DNA from: Chitinilyticum aquatile DSM 21506
GTDB lineage: Bacteria; Pseudomonadota; Gammaproteobacteria; Burkholderiales; Chitinibacteraceae
Assembly: GCF_000430805.1 (NCBI RefSeq)
Contig: NZ_AUMS01000004.1
Coordinates: forward strand, 248,001 to 312,000
Direction of reading: 5' to 3'
DNA length: 64,000 bases
Shown here: positions 25,821 through 34,890 of the stretch, piece after piece
Layout: each line of letters opens with the position of its first letter
Numbering within the stretch: position 1 is the first letter of the stretch
The notes under the pieces: model-generated
Seen by the model: only the letters and a program-made list of their open reading frames with translations
Databases searched by the model: none
Told to the model about the DNA's origin: nothing
Translations under genes and position numbers: made by a program

Positions 25821-26360
25821 ATGAAAAAGATTGGTCTGAGCCTGATTCTGACTGCCCTGCTGGCTGCGTGTGCAAGCACCCCGGCCCCGGATGCGAACAA
25901 GAATGGTGGCAAGGATGGTGCCGCTGGCCAGGGTGACGGCGTTGCAGTCAAGCCGGTCGATGTGTCCGGAACCGGCACCAAGGGCTACAGCGTGCTGACC
26001 GACCCGAACAACATCCTTTCGACTCGTCGTGTCTACTTCGACTATGACTCCTACGTGGTCAGCAGCGATTACAACGAAGTGATCGAAGCACATGCCAAAT
26101 ACCTGATGAGCAACAAGGATGCCAAGGTCATCCTGCAGGGCAATACCGATAACCGTGGTACCGCCGAGTACAACCTCGCTCTGGGTCAGAAGCGCGCCGA
26201 TGCCGTGAAGAAGATGATGAACGCGCTGGGCGTGCAGGATGCACAGATCGAGTCGGTGAGCTTCGGTGAAGAAAAGCCGATCGAAATCGGCGATACCGAA
26301 GAAGCCTGGGCGCGCAACCGTCGTGCCGAAATCGTGTACCAGGGCGAAATGCCGAAATAA
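25821..26360 (+). CDS. pal: Peptidoglycan-associated lipoprotein Pal
   Basis: A 179-residue outer-membrane lipoprotein. The signal peptide ends in the lipobox LLAAC (lipidated Cys17). The OmpA-like peptidoglycan-binding domain (about 65-175) has VYFDYDSYVV, the diaminopimelate-binding region and LGQKRADAVKKMMNALGV then ARNRRAEIVY. It anchors the Tol machinery to the wall. AAAGGAG precedes the ATG at 25821. A 125-base gap separates it from tolB and may hold a secondary promoter. Several hairpins follow the gene. Confidence 0.97.
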   Translation: MKKIGLSLILTALLAACASTPAPDANKNGGKDGAAGQGDGVAVKPVDVSGTGTKGYSVLTDPNNILSTRRVYFDYDSYVVSSDYNEVIEAHAKYLMSNKDAKVILQGNTDNRGTAEYNLALGQKRADAVKKMMNALGVQDAQIESVSFGEEKPIEIGDTEEAWARNRRAEIVYQGEMPK

Positions 26361-26533
26361 TCTGGCCCCGTTTTTCCGGGTAATGCCTGGAAAACACATG
26401 AAAATCAACGCGAAAGGGCTGATTTTTCATGCAATGACAGGTACCGGGCCTGGCCCGGTTCCCTGTCGCCAGAATGATCCGGGCCAGTATCACTTGCCCT
26501 GTGTCAGGTGATTCCGTATTGTTTTGCCATCTG

Positions 26534-26558
26534 ACAGGCCCGCCGCAGGGCCTGTTTT
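26534..26558 (+). terminator. Hairpin upstream of cpoB
   Basis: ACAGGCCC, GCCGCA loop, GGGCCTGT then TTTCTTG. It lies between pal and cpoB. The 221-base pal-cpoB gap also holds an ACCGGGC/GCCCGGT hairpin at 26442-26459 and an imperfect CATGAAAATCA / TGATTTTTCATG palindrome at 26397-26431. Transcription into cpoB may be reduced here, or cpoB may have its own promoter. Confidence 0.6.
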
Positions 26559-26581
26559 CTTGCCCAGTTCGAGGATAAGTC

Positions 26582-27307
26582 ATGCGCAAGTTGTTGGTTT
26601 CCGTTTGCCTGATGGCCAGCGCCGGTCTGGCGCACGCCGGCCTGTTTGATGATGATGTCGCCCGCCAGCAGGTTGCCGATCTGACTGCCAAGGTGAAACA
26701 GCTGCAGGCGGATAACCAGCAGCGCCTGCAGATGCTGGAAGCAGGCAACAAGCAGGTGCTCGAGCTGGTACGCCAGATCGACCGCCAGAAGGAAGAAATC
26801 GCCCAGCTGCGTGGGCTTGTCGAAGTGCTGCAGTTCAACCAGGAAGAAGCCGCCAAGCGGCAGAAGGATCTCTACATCGATCTGGACAACCGCCTGCGCA
26901 CACTGGAAACCGCCAAGCCGGCCGGTCCGGAATCGATGACCGAGCAGCAGCTCTTTGATGCGGGTGTGGCACAGGTGAAAGCCGGCAAGCACAAGGAGGC
27001 GATTGCCACCTTCGAGAAATTCCGCACCGATTTTTCCGACAGCAAGCTCACCAGCACCGCGCAGTACTGGCAGGGCGTGAGCTATGCCGCGACCAAGAAC
27101 TACAAGGCTGCCAATGCGGCCTTTGCTGCGGTTGCCAATAATCCGGAAGCCAGCAATGCGCCGGACGCCCTGCTGGGGCTGGCTTCTGTTGCTGCCGCCA
27201 GTGGCGACAAGAAAACCTCGCGCAAGTATCTGGTCGAGATTCTCGAACGCTTCCCGCAGAGCGGCGCTGCCGAAACGGCGAAAAAGGCGCTGACGGCGGT
27301 GAACTGA
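26582..27307 (+). CDS. cpoB: Cell division coordinator CpoB (YbgF)
   Basis: A 241-residue periplasmic protein. It has a signal peptide (cleavage after AHA, about residue 20), then an N-terminal trimerising coiled coil (about 30-95: VKQLQADNQQRLQMLEAGNK). The C-terminal TPR domain (about 120-241) has the YbgF hallmark EQQLFDAGVAQVKAGKHKEA and QYWQGVSYAATKNYKAANAA. It links outer-membrane constriction through Tol-Pal to peptidoglycan synthesis. It closes the operon; a strong terminator follows 57 bases later. Confidence 0.94.
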   Translation: MRKLLVSVCLMASAGLAHAGLFDDDVARQQVADLTAKVKQLQADNQQRLQMLEAGNKQVLELVRQIDRQKEEIAQLRGLVEVLQFNQEEAAKRQKDLYIDLDNRLRTLETAKPAGPESMTEQQLFDAGVAQVKAGKHKEAIATFEKFRTDFSDSKLTSTAQYWQGVSYAATKNYKAANAAFAAVANNPEASNAPDALLGLASVAAASGDKKTSRKYLVEILERFPQSGAAETAKKALTAVN

Positions 27308-27364
27308 TGCCGTTCATGACCGGCTGGCTCGACGCAAGCCGCTGATCCGATTAGAATTTGCCGC

Positions 27365-27396
27365 GGCACCGGTTTGACCGGTGCCGTTTCTTTTTT
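27365..27396 (+). terminator. Strong terminator ending the tol-pal operon
   Basis: GGCACCGGT, TTG loop, ACCGGTGCC, then GTTTCTTTTTT. A perfect 9-bp GC-rich stem with a T-tract, 57 bases past the cpoB stop. Confidence 0.9.
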
Positions 27397-27441
27397 GCCG
27401 CCAGCCCATCCCCCGGACTGTTTTCCGGCCAGGAGACCATC

Positions 27442-28086
27442 ATGCGTGAAACGCTGCGAATTACCGAGATTTTCCATTCCCTGCAGGGCGAAACCAGCCG
27501 CATGGGTTTGCCCACCGTTTTTGTGCGGCTTACCGGCTGTCCGATGCGTTGCTCCTATTGCGATAGCGCCTATGCGTTTACTGGCGGTGAAACGCTGCAT
27601 CTTGACGACATCATGGCGAAAATCGCTGCATTTGGCTGCAAGACGGTCTGTGTGACCGGCGGCGAGCCACTGGTGCAGAAGGGCGTCCACCTGCTGTTTG
27701 CAAGACTGTGTGATGCCGGCTATTCGGTCAGCGTGGAAACCGGTGGCGGCGAGCCGATTGCCGGTGTTGATCCGCGTGTGTCGCGCATTCTGGACGTGAA
27801 AACGCCGGCGTCGAATGAAATGCAGAACATGCACTGGCCGAATCTGGACGAGGTCAATGCGAACGACGAGATCAAGTTCGTGCTGGTCAACCGTGCTGAT
27901 TACGAATGGGCGCGCGATCTGTTGCGGGAGAAGCAGCTCGACCAGCGCGCGCCGGTGCTGTTCTCGCCGGTATGGGAAAGCCTGCCGCCGCAGCAACTGG
28001 CGGCCTGGGTGCTGGAAGACCGTCTGCCGGTGCGCATGCAGGTGCAGCTGCACAAAATCCTCTGGGGTGAAAAACAGGGGGTATGA
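27442..28086 (+). CDS. queE: 7-carboxy-7-deazaguanine synthase QueE
   Basis: A 214-residue radical SAM enzyme of queuosine biosynthesis that converts 6-carboxytetrahydropterin to 7-carboxy-7-deazaguanine. The cluster motif is CPMRCSYCDSAYAFTGG, a compact CxxxCxxC. It is followed by VCVTGGEPLVQ and, near the end, the SAM/substrate regions. The family opening TEIFHSLQGETSRMGLPTVF is present. AGGAG lies 7 bases before the ATG at 27442. Its pathway partner queC is at 33753. The C-terminal codons GGG GTA TGA are the first bases of the palindromic element at 28079, so the element supplies the stop codon. Confidence 0.95.
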   Translation: MRETLRITEIFHSLQGETSRMGLPTVFVRLTGCPMRCSYCDSAYAFTGGETLHLDDIMAKIAAFGCKTVCVTGGEPLVQKGVHLLFARLCDAGYSVSVETGGGEPIAGVDPRVSRILDVKTPASNEMQNMHWPNLDEVNANDEIKFVLVNRADYEWARDLLREKQLDQRAPVLFSPVWESLPPQQLAAWVLEDRLPVRMQVQLHKILWGEKQGV

Positions 28087-28127
28087 GGATGCAGCCATTT
28101 GAATAAAATGGCTGCATTGATATACCC
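28079..28127. repeat. Copy of the palindrome family between convergent queE and a methyltransferase-like gene
   Basis: GGGTAT..GGATGCAGCCATTT, loop GAAT, AAAATGGCTGCATTGATATA then CCC. The GCAGCCATTT/AAATGGCTGC core is shared with the copy at 34460. It overlaps the final codons of queE and lies 3 bases from the end of the convergent gene, so it can terminate both transcripts. Confidence 0.85.
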
Positions 28128-28129
28128 AT

Positions 28130-28765
28130 TCATGTTCTGCGGCTGGCAACCATCACGTAAGCAAGGCCGCGCCGGGTCGCGTGCCAACGCAGATCACCCA
28201 GCGCCTGCGGCATTGCAGGAGGTCTGTGCAGCCAGCCACGATCCAGCCACGGTAGCACAAGGCGCAATAGACCTGGCCTGAGCTGTCCGCCAAGCTGGCG
28301 ATTGCTCCAGGCCAGCACACCACGGCTGGCAAGCAGTGGCAGTACACGCTGCAAAGTTCCGGCTGCGGCAGGTCCCGGTGGCAGGTGATGCAGCAGCACG
28401 GCATCGAAACTGCCTGCGGCAAAGCACTGCAGCGCTTCTGGTGCCAGTTCCTCCAGCTTCGTGAACACCACATTCTTGCCGGACAACCCGGCGCTGTGCT
28501 GCAACTGCAGCTGCAGGCCAGCTGCATCGGGCGAGATCAGCAGAATGCGCCGGCAGCGTCCCAGATCAAGCAGCGAGGCTATTTCAGCCTGTTCGTGGCT
28601 GGCATCAGGCTGCCCGCACAGCAGCAGCAGCGCGTTTTCGGCCTGCCGGCACAGGGCGGCCCGCAGCGTTGCGGCCAGCCTGTCCGGCCACCGCTGATGC
28701 CGGCGGGTGCCGGCTTCCCTTGGCTTCCTTGTGCTGCAGCCTGTTGCGGACACGGCCTGCTCCAT
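28130..28765 (-). CDS. Methyltransferase-like protein (degenerate class I fold)
   Basis: A 211-residue protein. The middle resembles a SAM-dependent methyltransferase: LDLGRCRRILLISPDAAGLQ (strand/acidic-loop region), EELAPEALQCFAAGSFDAVL then LLHHLPPGPAAAGTLQRVLP. This follows the pattern D-x-V-x-x-H-H-L-P-x-x-x-x-x-L-x-x-x-x-R-x-L. The glycine-rich SAM loop is poor, so activity is doubtful. The basic N-terminus (TRKPREAGTRRHQRW) is unusual. It begins 6 bases past the mipA stop on the same strand, hence probably cotranscribed with the two-component/MipA genes. No specific substrate can be proposed. Confidence 0.65.
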   Translation of the reverse strand: MEQAVSATGCSTRKPREAGTRRHQRWPDRLAATLRAALCRQAENALLLLCGQPDASHEQAEIASLLDLGRCRRILLISPDAAGLQLQLQHSAGLSGKNVVFTKLEELAPEALQCFAAGSFDAVLLHHLPPGPAAAGTLQRVLPLLASRGVLAWSNRQLGGQLRPGLLRLVLPWLDRGWLHRPPAMPQALGDLRWHATRRGLAYVMVASRRT

Positions 28766-28771
28766 TGCGCT

Positions 28772-29620
28772 TTACCAGACAAACTGGAAGCCGGTGCCGC
28801 CGCTCACATAGCCCTTGCGTTCGGTCAGCGGGCTGTCGGCGGCGCTGCCCAACAATTGCGTGTACTGCACGCTGCTGACCCAGCTCAAATTCTGCAGGAT
28901 GGGCACGCTCAGGCTCAGCCCGGCGCTTGCCTCGGACAGGCCCGCACCGGCCTCGTAGCTGTGGTGGCCGCTGCGTGCGGCCTGGCTGCTGCTTACGCCA
29001 TACCAGCGCTGCTGGTAGCGGCTGTCGGCAAACAGTACGCTGCCGTTCATGCTTACGCTGGCCTGCTCGCTGTCATAGAGCGGGTAGCTGGCCGCCAGAT
29101 TGAGCGTGTTGCCGCGGTTGCGTTCGGCCAGCCCGGTTTGCCAGACGGCAGAGAGGCTCAATTTTTCGATCTGGTAGCCACCGCCGAATACGAATTGCGC
29201 ACCACCGTCGATGTCACCCATGCCCTGCAGCGGGTTGCGGTTGCCGTCCTTGCCGTCTTTTTCCTTGCGGCCGGCGCTCATGCCGATACTGCCGTTCAGA
29301 TACCAGTCATCGTTGCCGTAGCGGTAGCCGATGCCCTGCGAGCTGCTCAGAAACACGCCGCTGCGATGCGATACGGTCAGATCGCCCAGCGGACCAAATT
29401 CGGTTTTTTTGCTGCCGGAATAGGCCGGGCCGGCAATGGCACCGGCCGAGAGGGTCAGCAGCCAGTTCTTGCCGTCGGTGGCCTCGTCCCAGGCGCCCAT
29501 GGCCGAATCCCAGATGCGGTATTGCCACTGCTCGTTCTGCTGGGTGGTGTCACCGGCAGCGAAGGCGAGCGGGCTGCCCAGCGACAGCAGCAGGATCAGG
29601 GTAAGCCGTGAAGATTGCAT
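28772..29620 (-). CDS. MipA/OmpV family outer membrane protein
   Basis: A 282-residue outer-membrane beta-barrel. It has a signal peptide (cleavage near AFA, residue 22), then alternating amphipathic strands rich in Gly, Tyr and Ser (GIGYRYGNDDWYLNGSIGMS, GAQFVFGGGYQIEKLSLSAV). The protein ends FQFVW, a C-terminal aromatic as recognised by the BAM machinery. MipA-family proteins scaffold murein enzymes or serve as porins. AGGAG lies 4-5 bases before the ATG at 29620. It is downstream of a two-component system on the same strand with a 156-base gap, and is a likely target of it. Confidence 0.87.
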   Translation of the reverse strand: MQSSRLTLILLLSLGSPLAFAAGDTTQQNEQWQYRIWDSAMGAWDEATDGKNWLLTLSAGAIAGPAYSGSKKTEFGPLGDLTVSHRSGVFLSSSQGIGYRYGNDDWYLNGSIGMSAGRKEKDGKDGNRNPLQGMGDIDGGAQFVFGGGYQIEKLSLSAVWQTGLAERNRGNTLNLAASYPLYDSEQASVSMNGSVLFADSRYQQRWYGVSSSQAARSGHHSYEAGAGLSEASAGLSLSVPILQNLSWVSSVQYTQLLGSAADSPLTERKGYVSGGTGFQFVW

Positions 29621-29776
29621 GATGCTCCTTGAATCAGCGCAGGTGCGCGGTAGGCCCGGAAGGGCAACGCTGCTGACTGTAGGGGCAAGGCGTAAGTGAA
29701 AAATCTCAAAACTGTGTGCAGATGTGAAAAAGTATGAAAACGGCATGTGGCGCAGTGCCAACAAACCGGAAGCGGA

Positions 29777-31069
29777 TCACGGATTTCTGCCGGGCAGGCT
29801 GATCACGAAGCGCGCGCCGTGCGGGTGCTGGCGGGCGGCTTCCACCCACACCCGCCCGCCGTGGCGTTCGCAGATGCGTTTCACGATGGCCAGCCCCAGG
29901 CCGATGCCGCCGGTATCGCGGCTGCGGCTGTCGTCCAGCCGGATGAAGGGTTCGAACACGCGGGCGGCATCGGCGGCGGCGATGCCCGGGCCGTCATCTT
30001 CGATGCTGATTTCGATCTGGCCCGCATTCGTCTGCCGGCAGGCGAGCGTGATGTGCTCTGTGGCGTAGCGCTGGGCATTGCGCAGGATGTTGGCCAGCGC
30101 GTATTCCAGCAGCGCCGGGTCGGCGTGCAGCGTGGCCGGTGCCGCAGCCAGATCGAGCGTGACGGGAATGCGGTAATCGGGCCGCCGGCCCAGTTCACTG
30201 AGCCAGACCACCGCCGGAATCGTGCTGCACTCGGGCGGGCCGTTGCGCGCATCCAGCCGGCCATAGCCCAGCAGTTCGCGGATCAGCGTTTCCATTTCGT
30301 CGAGATCATCGAGTGCGCTTTGCCGCAGGCTTTGCTGGCGCTCGGCGGCGGCCGTTTCCTGCATGGTGATGGCAAAGCGCGTGCGCGCCAGTGGCGTGCG
30401 CAGCTCATGTGCCACCGCGTTCAGCAGCTCGTTCTGGTTTTTCACCAGCAGCTCGATGCGGGCGGCCATCTCGTTCATCCGCGTGCCCAGCGGTGCCAGG
30501 CTGGAGCCGGTTTTCAGCGCAATGCGCGTTTCCAGCCTGCCTTCGCCCATTGCCTGCGCGGCCTGCCGCAGGGTTTGCAGATCGCGCCAGAAGGGCCGCA
30601 CGAAACCGCCGAAATAGACGATGGCCATCGCGATGATCATGAGCAGATACACCATCAGGTTGATGGTCAGGATATTGGGTGGATCGGGCGGCTCGATGCT
30701 GAACACCCAGGGACGGTCGGCAACGCGACGATAGAAAAACTCGTCGTCCATATTGAACCAGACCTTGCCGTTATTGAGGCGCTCGCGGATTTCGGGCTCG
30801 AAACTGGATAGCGGGCGCAGATTCACGCCGAATTTGCCCATGGCGTGTTTGAGCTGTGCCGCGTTGTGCAGCATCTGCGCTTCGCTGGTGGCTGGCCCCT
30901 GCGGCAGCAGGGATTCCTCCAGCACATTGAACGGGCCCTTGTAGGCATCCTGGGCAAAATTCTGGAAGTAGCTGTCGAGCAGTTTGCCGGAGAGGTGCGA
31001 GACGCCGAACAGCGTCAGTGCGATGGTGACGATGAGCGGAATGAATTGCCGCAGAAAGATGGCCCACAT
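29777..31069 (-). CDS. Sensor histidine kinase (RstB-like)
   Basis: A 430-residue membrane kinase. It has a first membrane helix at about 7-27, a periplasmic domain of about 120 residues, a second helix near 155-175 and a HAMP linker. The HisKA domain carries the phospho-acceptor in LLNAVAHELRTPLARTRFAI. The HATPase domain has LANILRNAQRYA (N box), EDDGPGIAA (G1) and GGIGLGLAIVKRICERHGG (G2). Its ATG overlaps the stop of the response regulator by one base (ATGA), so the two are translationally coupled. Domain order and sequence resemble RstB. The signal sensed is unknown. Confidence 0.93.
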   Translation of the reverse strand: MWAIFLRQFIPLIVTIALTLFGVSHLSGKLLDSYFQNFAQDAYKGPFNVLEESLLPQGPATSEAQMLHNAAQLKHAMGKFGVNLRPLSSFEPEIRERLNNGKVWFNMDDEFFYRRVADRPWVFSIEPPDPPNILTINLMVYLLMIIAMAIVYFGGFVRPFWRDLQTLRQAAQAMGEGRLETRIALKTGSSLAPLGTRMNEMAARIELLVKNQNELLNAVAHELRTPLARTRFAITMQETAAAERQQSLRQSALDDLDEMETLIRELLGYGRLDARNGPPECSTIPAVVWLSELGRRPDYRIPVTLDLAAAPATLHADPALLEYALANILRNAQRYATEHITLACRQTNAGQIEISIEDDGPGIAAADAARVFEPFIRLDDSRSRDTGGIGLGLAIVKRICERHGGRVWVEAARQHPHGARFVISLPGRNP

Positions 31070-31764
31070 CAGTGCTGCTCCGCCTGGGTAGTCAGCAGAT
31101 AGCCCCTGGACCACACGGTCTTGATGCGGTGCGCATGCTCGCCGAGTTCGCCCAGCTTGCGGCGCAGGCGCGAAATGATCACGTCGGCCGAGCGGTCGAA
31201 ACCGTCGAAATCGATGCCACGCAGGTGCAGCAGGATGTCGTCGCGGCTGACCACTTCTCCGGCGTGTTCGCACAGCAGCCACAGCAGCTCGAATTCGCTG
31301 GAGGTGAGACCCAGCTCGCTGCCGCCCAGCTCTGCGCTGCGGGTCGAGCGGCGGATGACGAGCTGTGCCAGCTCGATCACGTCGCGCTGCTCGCGGCTTT
31401 CCTTGTGATTGCGCCGCAGCAGCGCCTTGATGCGCGCCAGCAGCAGGCGTGGTTCCACCGGCTTGATCACATAATCGTCAGCGCCGTTTTCCAGGCCGAT
31501 GATCTGGTCGATATTGTCGCTGCGGGCGGTGAGCATCAGGATGGGCAGATCGTTCTGGCGACGGATGTCCTTGCAGATTTCAAAGCCGTCGCGCCCGGGC
31601 AGCATCAGGTCGAGAATCACCAGATCGACCGGGTGCTTGTCCAGCCAGGGCAGTACGGTATCGCCGCGCGCCAGCGTGCTGACTTCGAAAGCATGCTGCT
31701 GCAGGAATTCGGCGGTCAGTGCCGCCAGCTTGCGGTCATCTTCGACGATCAGGATCTTGTTCAT
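31069..31764 (-). CDS. OmpR-family response regulator (RstA-like)
   Basis: A 231-residue regulator. The receiver domain has acidic pocket VEDDRK, the phospho-acceptor Asp in DLVILDLMLPGRDGFE, Thr in LMLTAR and Lys in YVIKPVEPRLL. The linker leads to a winged helix-turn-helix (about 130-228) with LTSSEFELLWLLCEHAGEVV and a recognition helix near RSADVIISRLRRKLG, then VWSRGYLL. It is the first gene of a minus-strand set: regulator, kinase, MipA, methyltransferase-like protein. Confidence 0.94.
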   Translation of the reverse strand: MNKILIVEDDRKLAALTAEFLQQHAFEVSTLARGDTVLPWLDKHPVDLVILDLMLPGRDGFEICKDIRRQNDLPILMLTARSDNIDQIIGLENGADDYVIKPVEPRLLLARIKALLRRNHKESREQRDVIELAQLVIRRSTRSAELGGSELGLTSSEFELLWLLCEHAGEVVSRDDILLHLRGIDFDGFDRSADVIISRLRRKLGELGEHAHRIKTVWSRGYLLTTQAEQH

Positions 31765-31931
31765 GGCGCAGGCGTCGGGGCGGTTGCAGGATGCCTAATG
31801 GTTCTCTGCTGCCATGCCAGCGTCAAGTCGGCATGCCGGACGCTTTTTTTCCGTTCACAGATTTTTACAACTGCTGACGTTTTTACACAGCCTGTTCCCC
31901 ATTGCCTTCCTAGAATCGGCCGCATCAACCC

Positions 31932-32336
31932 ATGTCCGTTCCCGTTGCGGAGGAGCCGATGCCAAGTCCTGCCAGCACAGTGGCCGCCGAACTGACTGCT
32001 GCCGCCATGCCCGAACACCACCAGCGCCGGCTTGCCGCAGTGCTGGCCTATATCGATGCCAATCTGGATGAAGAGCTCGAACTCGCCAGCCTGGCGGAGC
32101 GTGCCCATTTTTCGATGTTCCATTTCCAGCGCCTGTTTACCCGGGTTTTTGGCCAGAGCCCCAGCTTGTATGTGCAGCGACGGCGGCTGGAGCGTGCAGC
32201 CCGGCAGCTGCGCGAGGAGCCGCAGCGCCCGGTGCTGGAAATCGCGCTGTCGAATGGTTACCAGAGCCAGGGCGGTTTCAACCGCGCATTCCGCCGCTGC
32301 TTCGGCGTGAATACCAGCCAGTGGCGTACCGCCTGA
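31932..32336 (+). CDS. AraC-family DNA-binding protein without effector domain
   Basis: A 134-residue protein made almost only of the two helix-turn-helix motifs of AraC/XylS regulators: LASLAERAHFSMFHFQRLFT and VLEIALSNGYQSQGGFNRAF, ending FRRCFGVNTSQWRTA (usual P-S-x-y-R replaced by NTSQWR). The first 30 residues are a Pro/Ala-rich lead of no known fold. Single-domain AraC proteins such as SoxS or MarA respond by abundance instead of by ligand. The ATG at 31932 is plausible; a later Met (31959 or 32007) would also give a complete domain. It is divergent from the two-component system and 103 bases before the chloride channel gene. Confidence 0.88.
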   Translation: MSVPVAEEPMPSPASTVAAELTAAAMPEHHQRRLAAVLAYIDANLDEELELASLAERAHFSMFHFQRLFTRVFGQSPSLYVQRRRLERAARQLREEPQRPVLEIALSNGYQSQGGFNRAFRRCFGVNTSQWRTA

Positions 32337-32439
32337 GGCCAATCCGGCAAATTACCGCGCGCGCCAGCGGCAAATGATCCGGCAGGCAGGGCTGGCACTG
32401 GTTAAAATTGAGGCTTGTTATCGCCCAAGGATCAATGCC

Positions 32440-33756
32440 GTGCCGCTGCGTCGCTGGCTGGAACCCCTGCAGGACATTCCCGAACGTGGCCGCAGTACCC
32501 TGCTGCTGTGGCTGGGTGCCGGCCTGGTCGGGCTGGTGGCCGTGTTGCTGGCCAAAGCTGCCGAATGGGCCTCGGGCGGTTTTCTGGCACTGCAGCAGCG
32601 TTGCTGGTGGGCGCCGCTGCTGATTGTTCCGCTGGGTGGCGTGCTGGTGCGCTGGCTGATGCTGCGCATCGGCCGTGGCGCCGAGGGCAGCGGCATTCCG
32701 CAGGCCAAGGCCTGCCTTGCACTGGCCGATGAGCCGACCCTGGCCAATCGCCTGCTCTCGCCGCGGATTGCAGTGGCCAAGTTTCTGGGGATTGTCGGCG
32801 GCCTGGCCAGCGGCTTTGTGCTGGGGCGCGAAGGCCCCACGGTGCAGATCGGCGCCAGCATCATGTACAGCCTGCGCCGCCTTGCACCCATCGACGATGC
32901 GCAACTGCGTCGCCAGCTGATTCTGGCCGGGGGCGCCGCCGGCATTGCCGCCGCCTTCAATACACCGCTGGCCGGTATCGTGTTTGCCTTCGAAGAGCTG
33001 GCCCGCTCGGTCGAGGAAAAAACCTCGGGCAAGCTGCTGGGCGCGGTGATTCTGGCCGGTGTGGTTTCCCTCGCACTGCAGGGGGATTATGTGTATTTCG
33101 GGCGCATCAGGGTGCCCGGTTTCGACTATTCCATTCTGCTGCCGGTGCTGCTGATCGGTGTCGCCTGCGGGCTGGCCGGCGGCGCGTTTGCCTGGCTGTG
33201 CGTTCATACCGAGCGCTGGCTGCCACAGCGCGTGCGTGCCGTGCAGCGCCGTTTTCCCTATTACTTTGTCGCCGCTTGCGGTCTCTTGATTGCCGTGTGC
33301 GGACTGATTGCACCGATACACGGCAGCGGTGCCGAAATCACTAGTGCGGCGATCAACAGCGCGCAGGCGCTGCCCTGGTATTTCATGCCGCTGAAGATGA
33401 TCGGGATGATCGCCACTTTCCTGACCGGCCTGCCGGGCGGTATTTTTGCGCCTTCGCTGGCGCTGGGCGCCGGGGTGGGCAGCTGGTTTGCCCCCCTGTT
33501 TGCCGCATCGCTCACGGTAAAACTGATGGCCATCGGCATGGCGGCCATGCTGGCGGCGGTGACACGCGCACCGCTGACCAGCTCGATCATCCTGATCGAA
33601 ATGACCGATGGCCATGCCATGGTAATTTCAATCCTGGCAACGGCCCTGGTCGCCTCGACCGTGGCGCGTTTTTTCCGCACCAATCTGTATCACGAACTCG
33701 CCGAGCGGGCCCTGCTTGCCTTGCACCCGCATCCGGCGCTGGAGAAAAATCCATGA
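32440..33756 (+). CDS. ClC-type chloride channel or Cl-/H+ antiporter
   Basis: A 438-residue integral membrane protein with the three ClC selectivity signatures: [30 protein letters not shown] and [15 protein letters not shown]. It contains about 16 hydrophobic helical segments and no cytoplasmic CBS domains. The E of GREGP is the external gating glutamate. The GTG at 32440 has AAGGAT 7 bases before it and begins at VPLRRW; the frame continues 22 codons upstream without support. The last four bases overlap the queC start (ATGA), so QueC translation depends on it. This pairing of chloride transport with deazapurine synthesis has no obvious functional meaning. Confidence 0.92.
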   Translation: MPLRRWLEPLQDIPERGRSTLLLWLGAGLVGLVAVLLAKAAEWASGGFLALQQRCWWAPLLIVPLGGVLVRWLMLRIGRGAEGSGIPQAKACLALADEPTLANRLLSPRIAVAKFLGIVGGLASGFVLGREGPTVQIGASIMYSLRRLAPIDDAQLRRQLILAGGAAGIAAAFNTPLAGIVFAFEELARSVEEKTSGKLLGAVILAGVVSLALQGDYVYFGRIRVPGFDYSILLPVLLIGVACGLAGGAFAWLCVHTERWLPQRVRAVQRRFPYYFVAACGLLIAVCGLIAPIHGSGAEITSAAINSAQALPWYFMPLKMIGMIATFLTGLPGGIFAPSLALGAGVGSWFAPLFAASLTVKLMAIGMAAMLAAVTRAPLTSSIILIEMTDGHAMVISILATALVASTVARFFRTNLYHELAERALLALHPHPALEKNP

Positions 33757-34439
33757 CCCGTCCCGCTGTAGTGCTGCTGTCCGGCGGCCTTGATTCTGCC
33801 ACCTGCCTGGCGATGGCCCGCCGCGATGGCTTTGCGCCGTACGCGCTGTCCTTCGATTACGGCCAGCGCCACAATGCCGAGCTGGCTGCCGCGCAGCGCG
33901 TGGCTGCGGCGCTGGGCGCGGTCGAGCACCGCGTGGTGAAAATCGACCTGGCCGCCTTTGGTGGCTCGGCGCTGACAGACGCGAACATTGCCGTCCCCGA
34001 AGATGGCGTGCAGGAAGACACCATTCCGGTGACCTATGTGCCGGCGCGCAACACCATTCTGCTGTCCTACGCGCTGGCCTGGGCCGAGGTGCTGGGTGGC
34101 AGCGATATCTACATCGGCGTGAACGCCGTGGATTATTCCGGCTACCCCGATTGCCGTTCCGAATACATTGCCGCCTTCCAGACCATGGCGCGGCTGGCGA
34201 CGAAGGTCGGCGTCGAAGGTGCGTCGATCACCATCCACACCCCGCTGATCCGGCTCACCAAGGCCGAGATCATCCAGGCCGGCGTGGCGCTCGGCGTCGA
34301 TTACGGCCTGACCGTCACCTGCTATCAGGCGAATGATGCCGGTGAAGCCTGCGGCAAGTGCGATGCCTGCCGCCTGCGCGCCGCCGGTTTCGCCCAGGCC
34401 GGCGTGACCGACCCGACGCGCTACCGCCAGGCCGGCTAA
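33753..34439 (+). CDS. queC: 7-cyano-7-deazaguanine synthase QueC
   Basis: A 228-residue ATP-dependent enzyme that converts 7-carboxy-7-deazaguanine to preQ0 in queuosine synthesis. It has the PP-loop [15 protein letters not shown], the family segments [16 protein letters not shown] and [13 protein letters not shown], and [14 protein letters not shown]. The zinc site has four Cys in [20 protein letters not shown]. It overlaps the chloride channel gene by four bases. queE is 5.7 kb upstream. No queD or queF is visible in the window. Confidence 0.97.
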   Translation: MTRPAVVLLSGGLDSATCLAMARRDGFAPYALSFDYGQRHNAELAAAQRVAAALGAVEHRVVKIDLAAFGGSALTDANIAVPEDGVQEDTIPVTYVPARNTILLSYALAWAEVLGGSDIYIGVNAVDYSGYPDCRSEYIAAFQTMARLATKVGVEGASITIHTPLIRLTKAEIIQAGVALGVDYGLTVTCYQANDAGEACGKCDACRLRAAGFAQAGVTDPTRYRQAG

Positions 34440-34459
34440 AAATAAACGGAAATATGCAA

Positions 34460-34505
34460 GGTATATGCACGCAGCCATTTAATTCAAATGGCTGCATGGC
34501 AATAC
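34460..34505. repeat. Copy of the palindrome family after queC
   Basis: GTATATGCACGCAGCCATTT, loop AATT, CAAATGGCTGCATGGCAATA then C. The core matches the copy at 28079. It begins 20 bases past the queC stop and probably ends the chloride channel-queC transcript. Confidence 0.83.
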
Positions 34506-34548
34506 ATTAGATTGTATCTACTCATTTACTTCTGCAGGAGAGTGCGTC

Positions 34549-34890
34549 ATGGCCGATGATCTTGCCGCAAAATGTGAAGCCTGCCGTGCCGGCGCACCGC
34601 AGGTCAGCGATGCCGAGCTGGCTGAACTGATCCGCGCGATTCCGGACTGGACGCCGCTCAGTGTCGACGGCGTGCTGCAACTGCAGCGCGTGTACGTGTT
34701 CAGCGATTTTGCCCAGGCCTGGGCGATGCTGGACCGTGTCGCGCGGCTGGCCGAAGAGCACGGCCACCATCCGGCGCTGCTGCTGGAATGGGGCCGGCTG
34801 ACGGTGAGCTGGTGGACCCACAAGATTCGCGGCCTGCACCGCATGGATTTCGAGCTGGCGGCAAAGACGGACGCGCTGTATCGCGGCTAG
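34549..34890 (+). CDS. phhB: Pterin-4a-carbinolamine dehydratase
   Basis: A 113-residue enzyme that dehydrates 4a-hydroxytetrahydropterin, recycling the cofactor of aromatic amino acid hydroxylases. The family motif is complete: [19 protein letters not shown] (E-x3-H-H-P) with the following [20 protein letters not shown] giving the second His and Asp. The N-terminus [17 protein letters not shown] is the typical bacterial extension. GGAG lies about 10 bases before the ATG. No phenylalanine hydroxylase gene is visible nearby. Confidence 0.95.
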   Translation: MADDLAAKCEACRAGAPQVSDAELAELIRAIPDWTPLSVDGVLQLQRVYVFSDFAQAWAMLDRVARLAEEHGHHPALLLEWGRLTVSWWTHKIRGLHRMDFELAAKTDALYRG

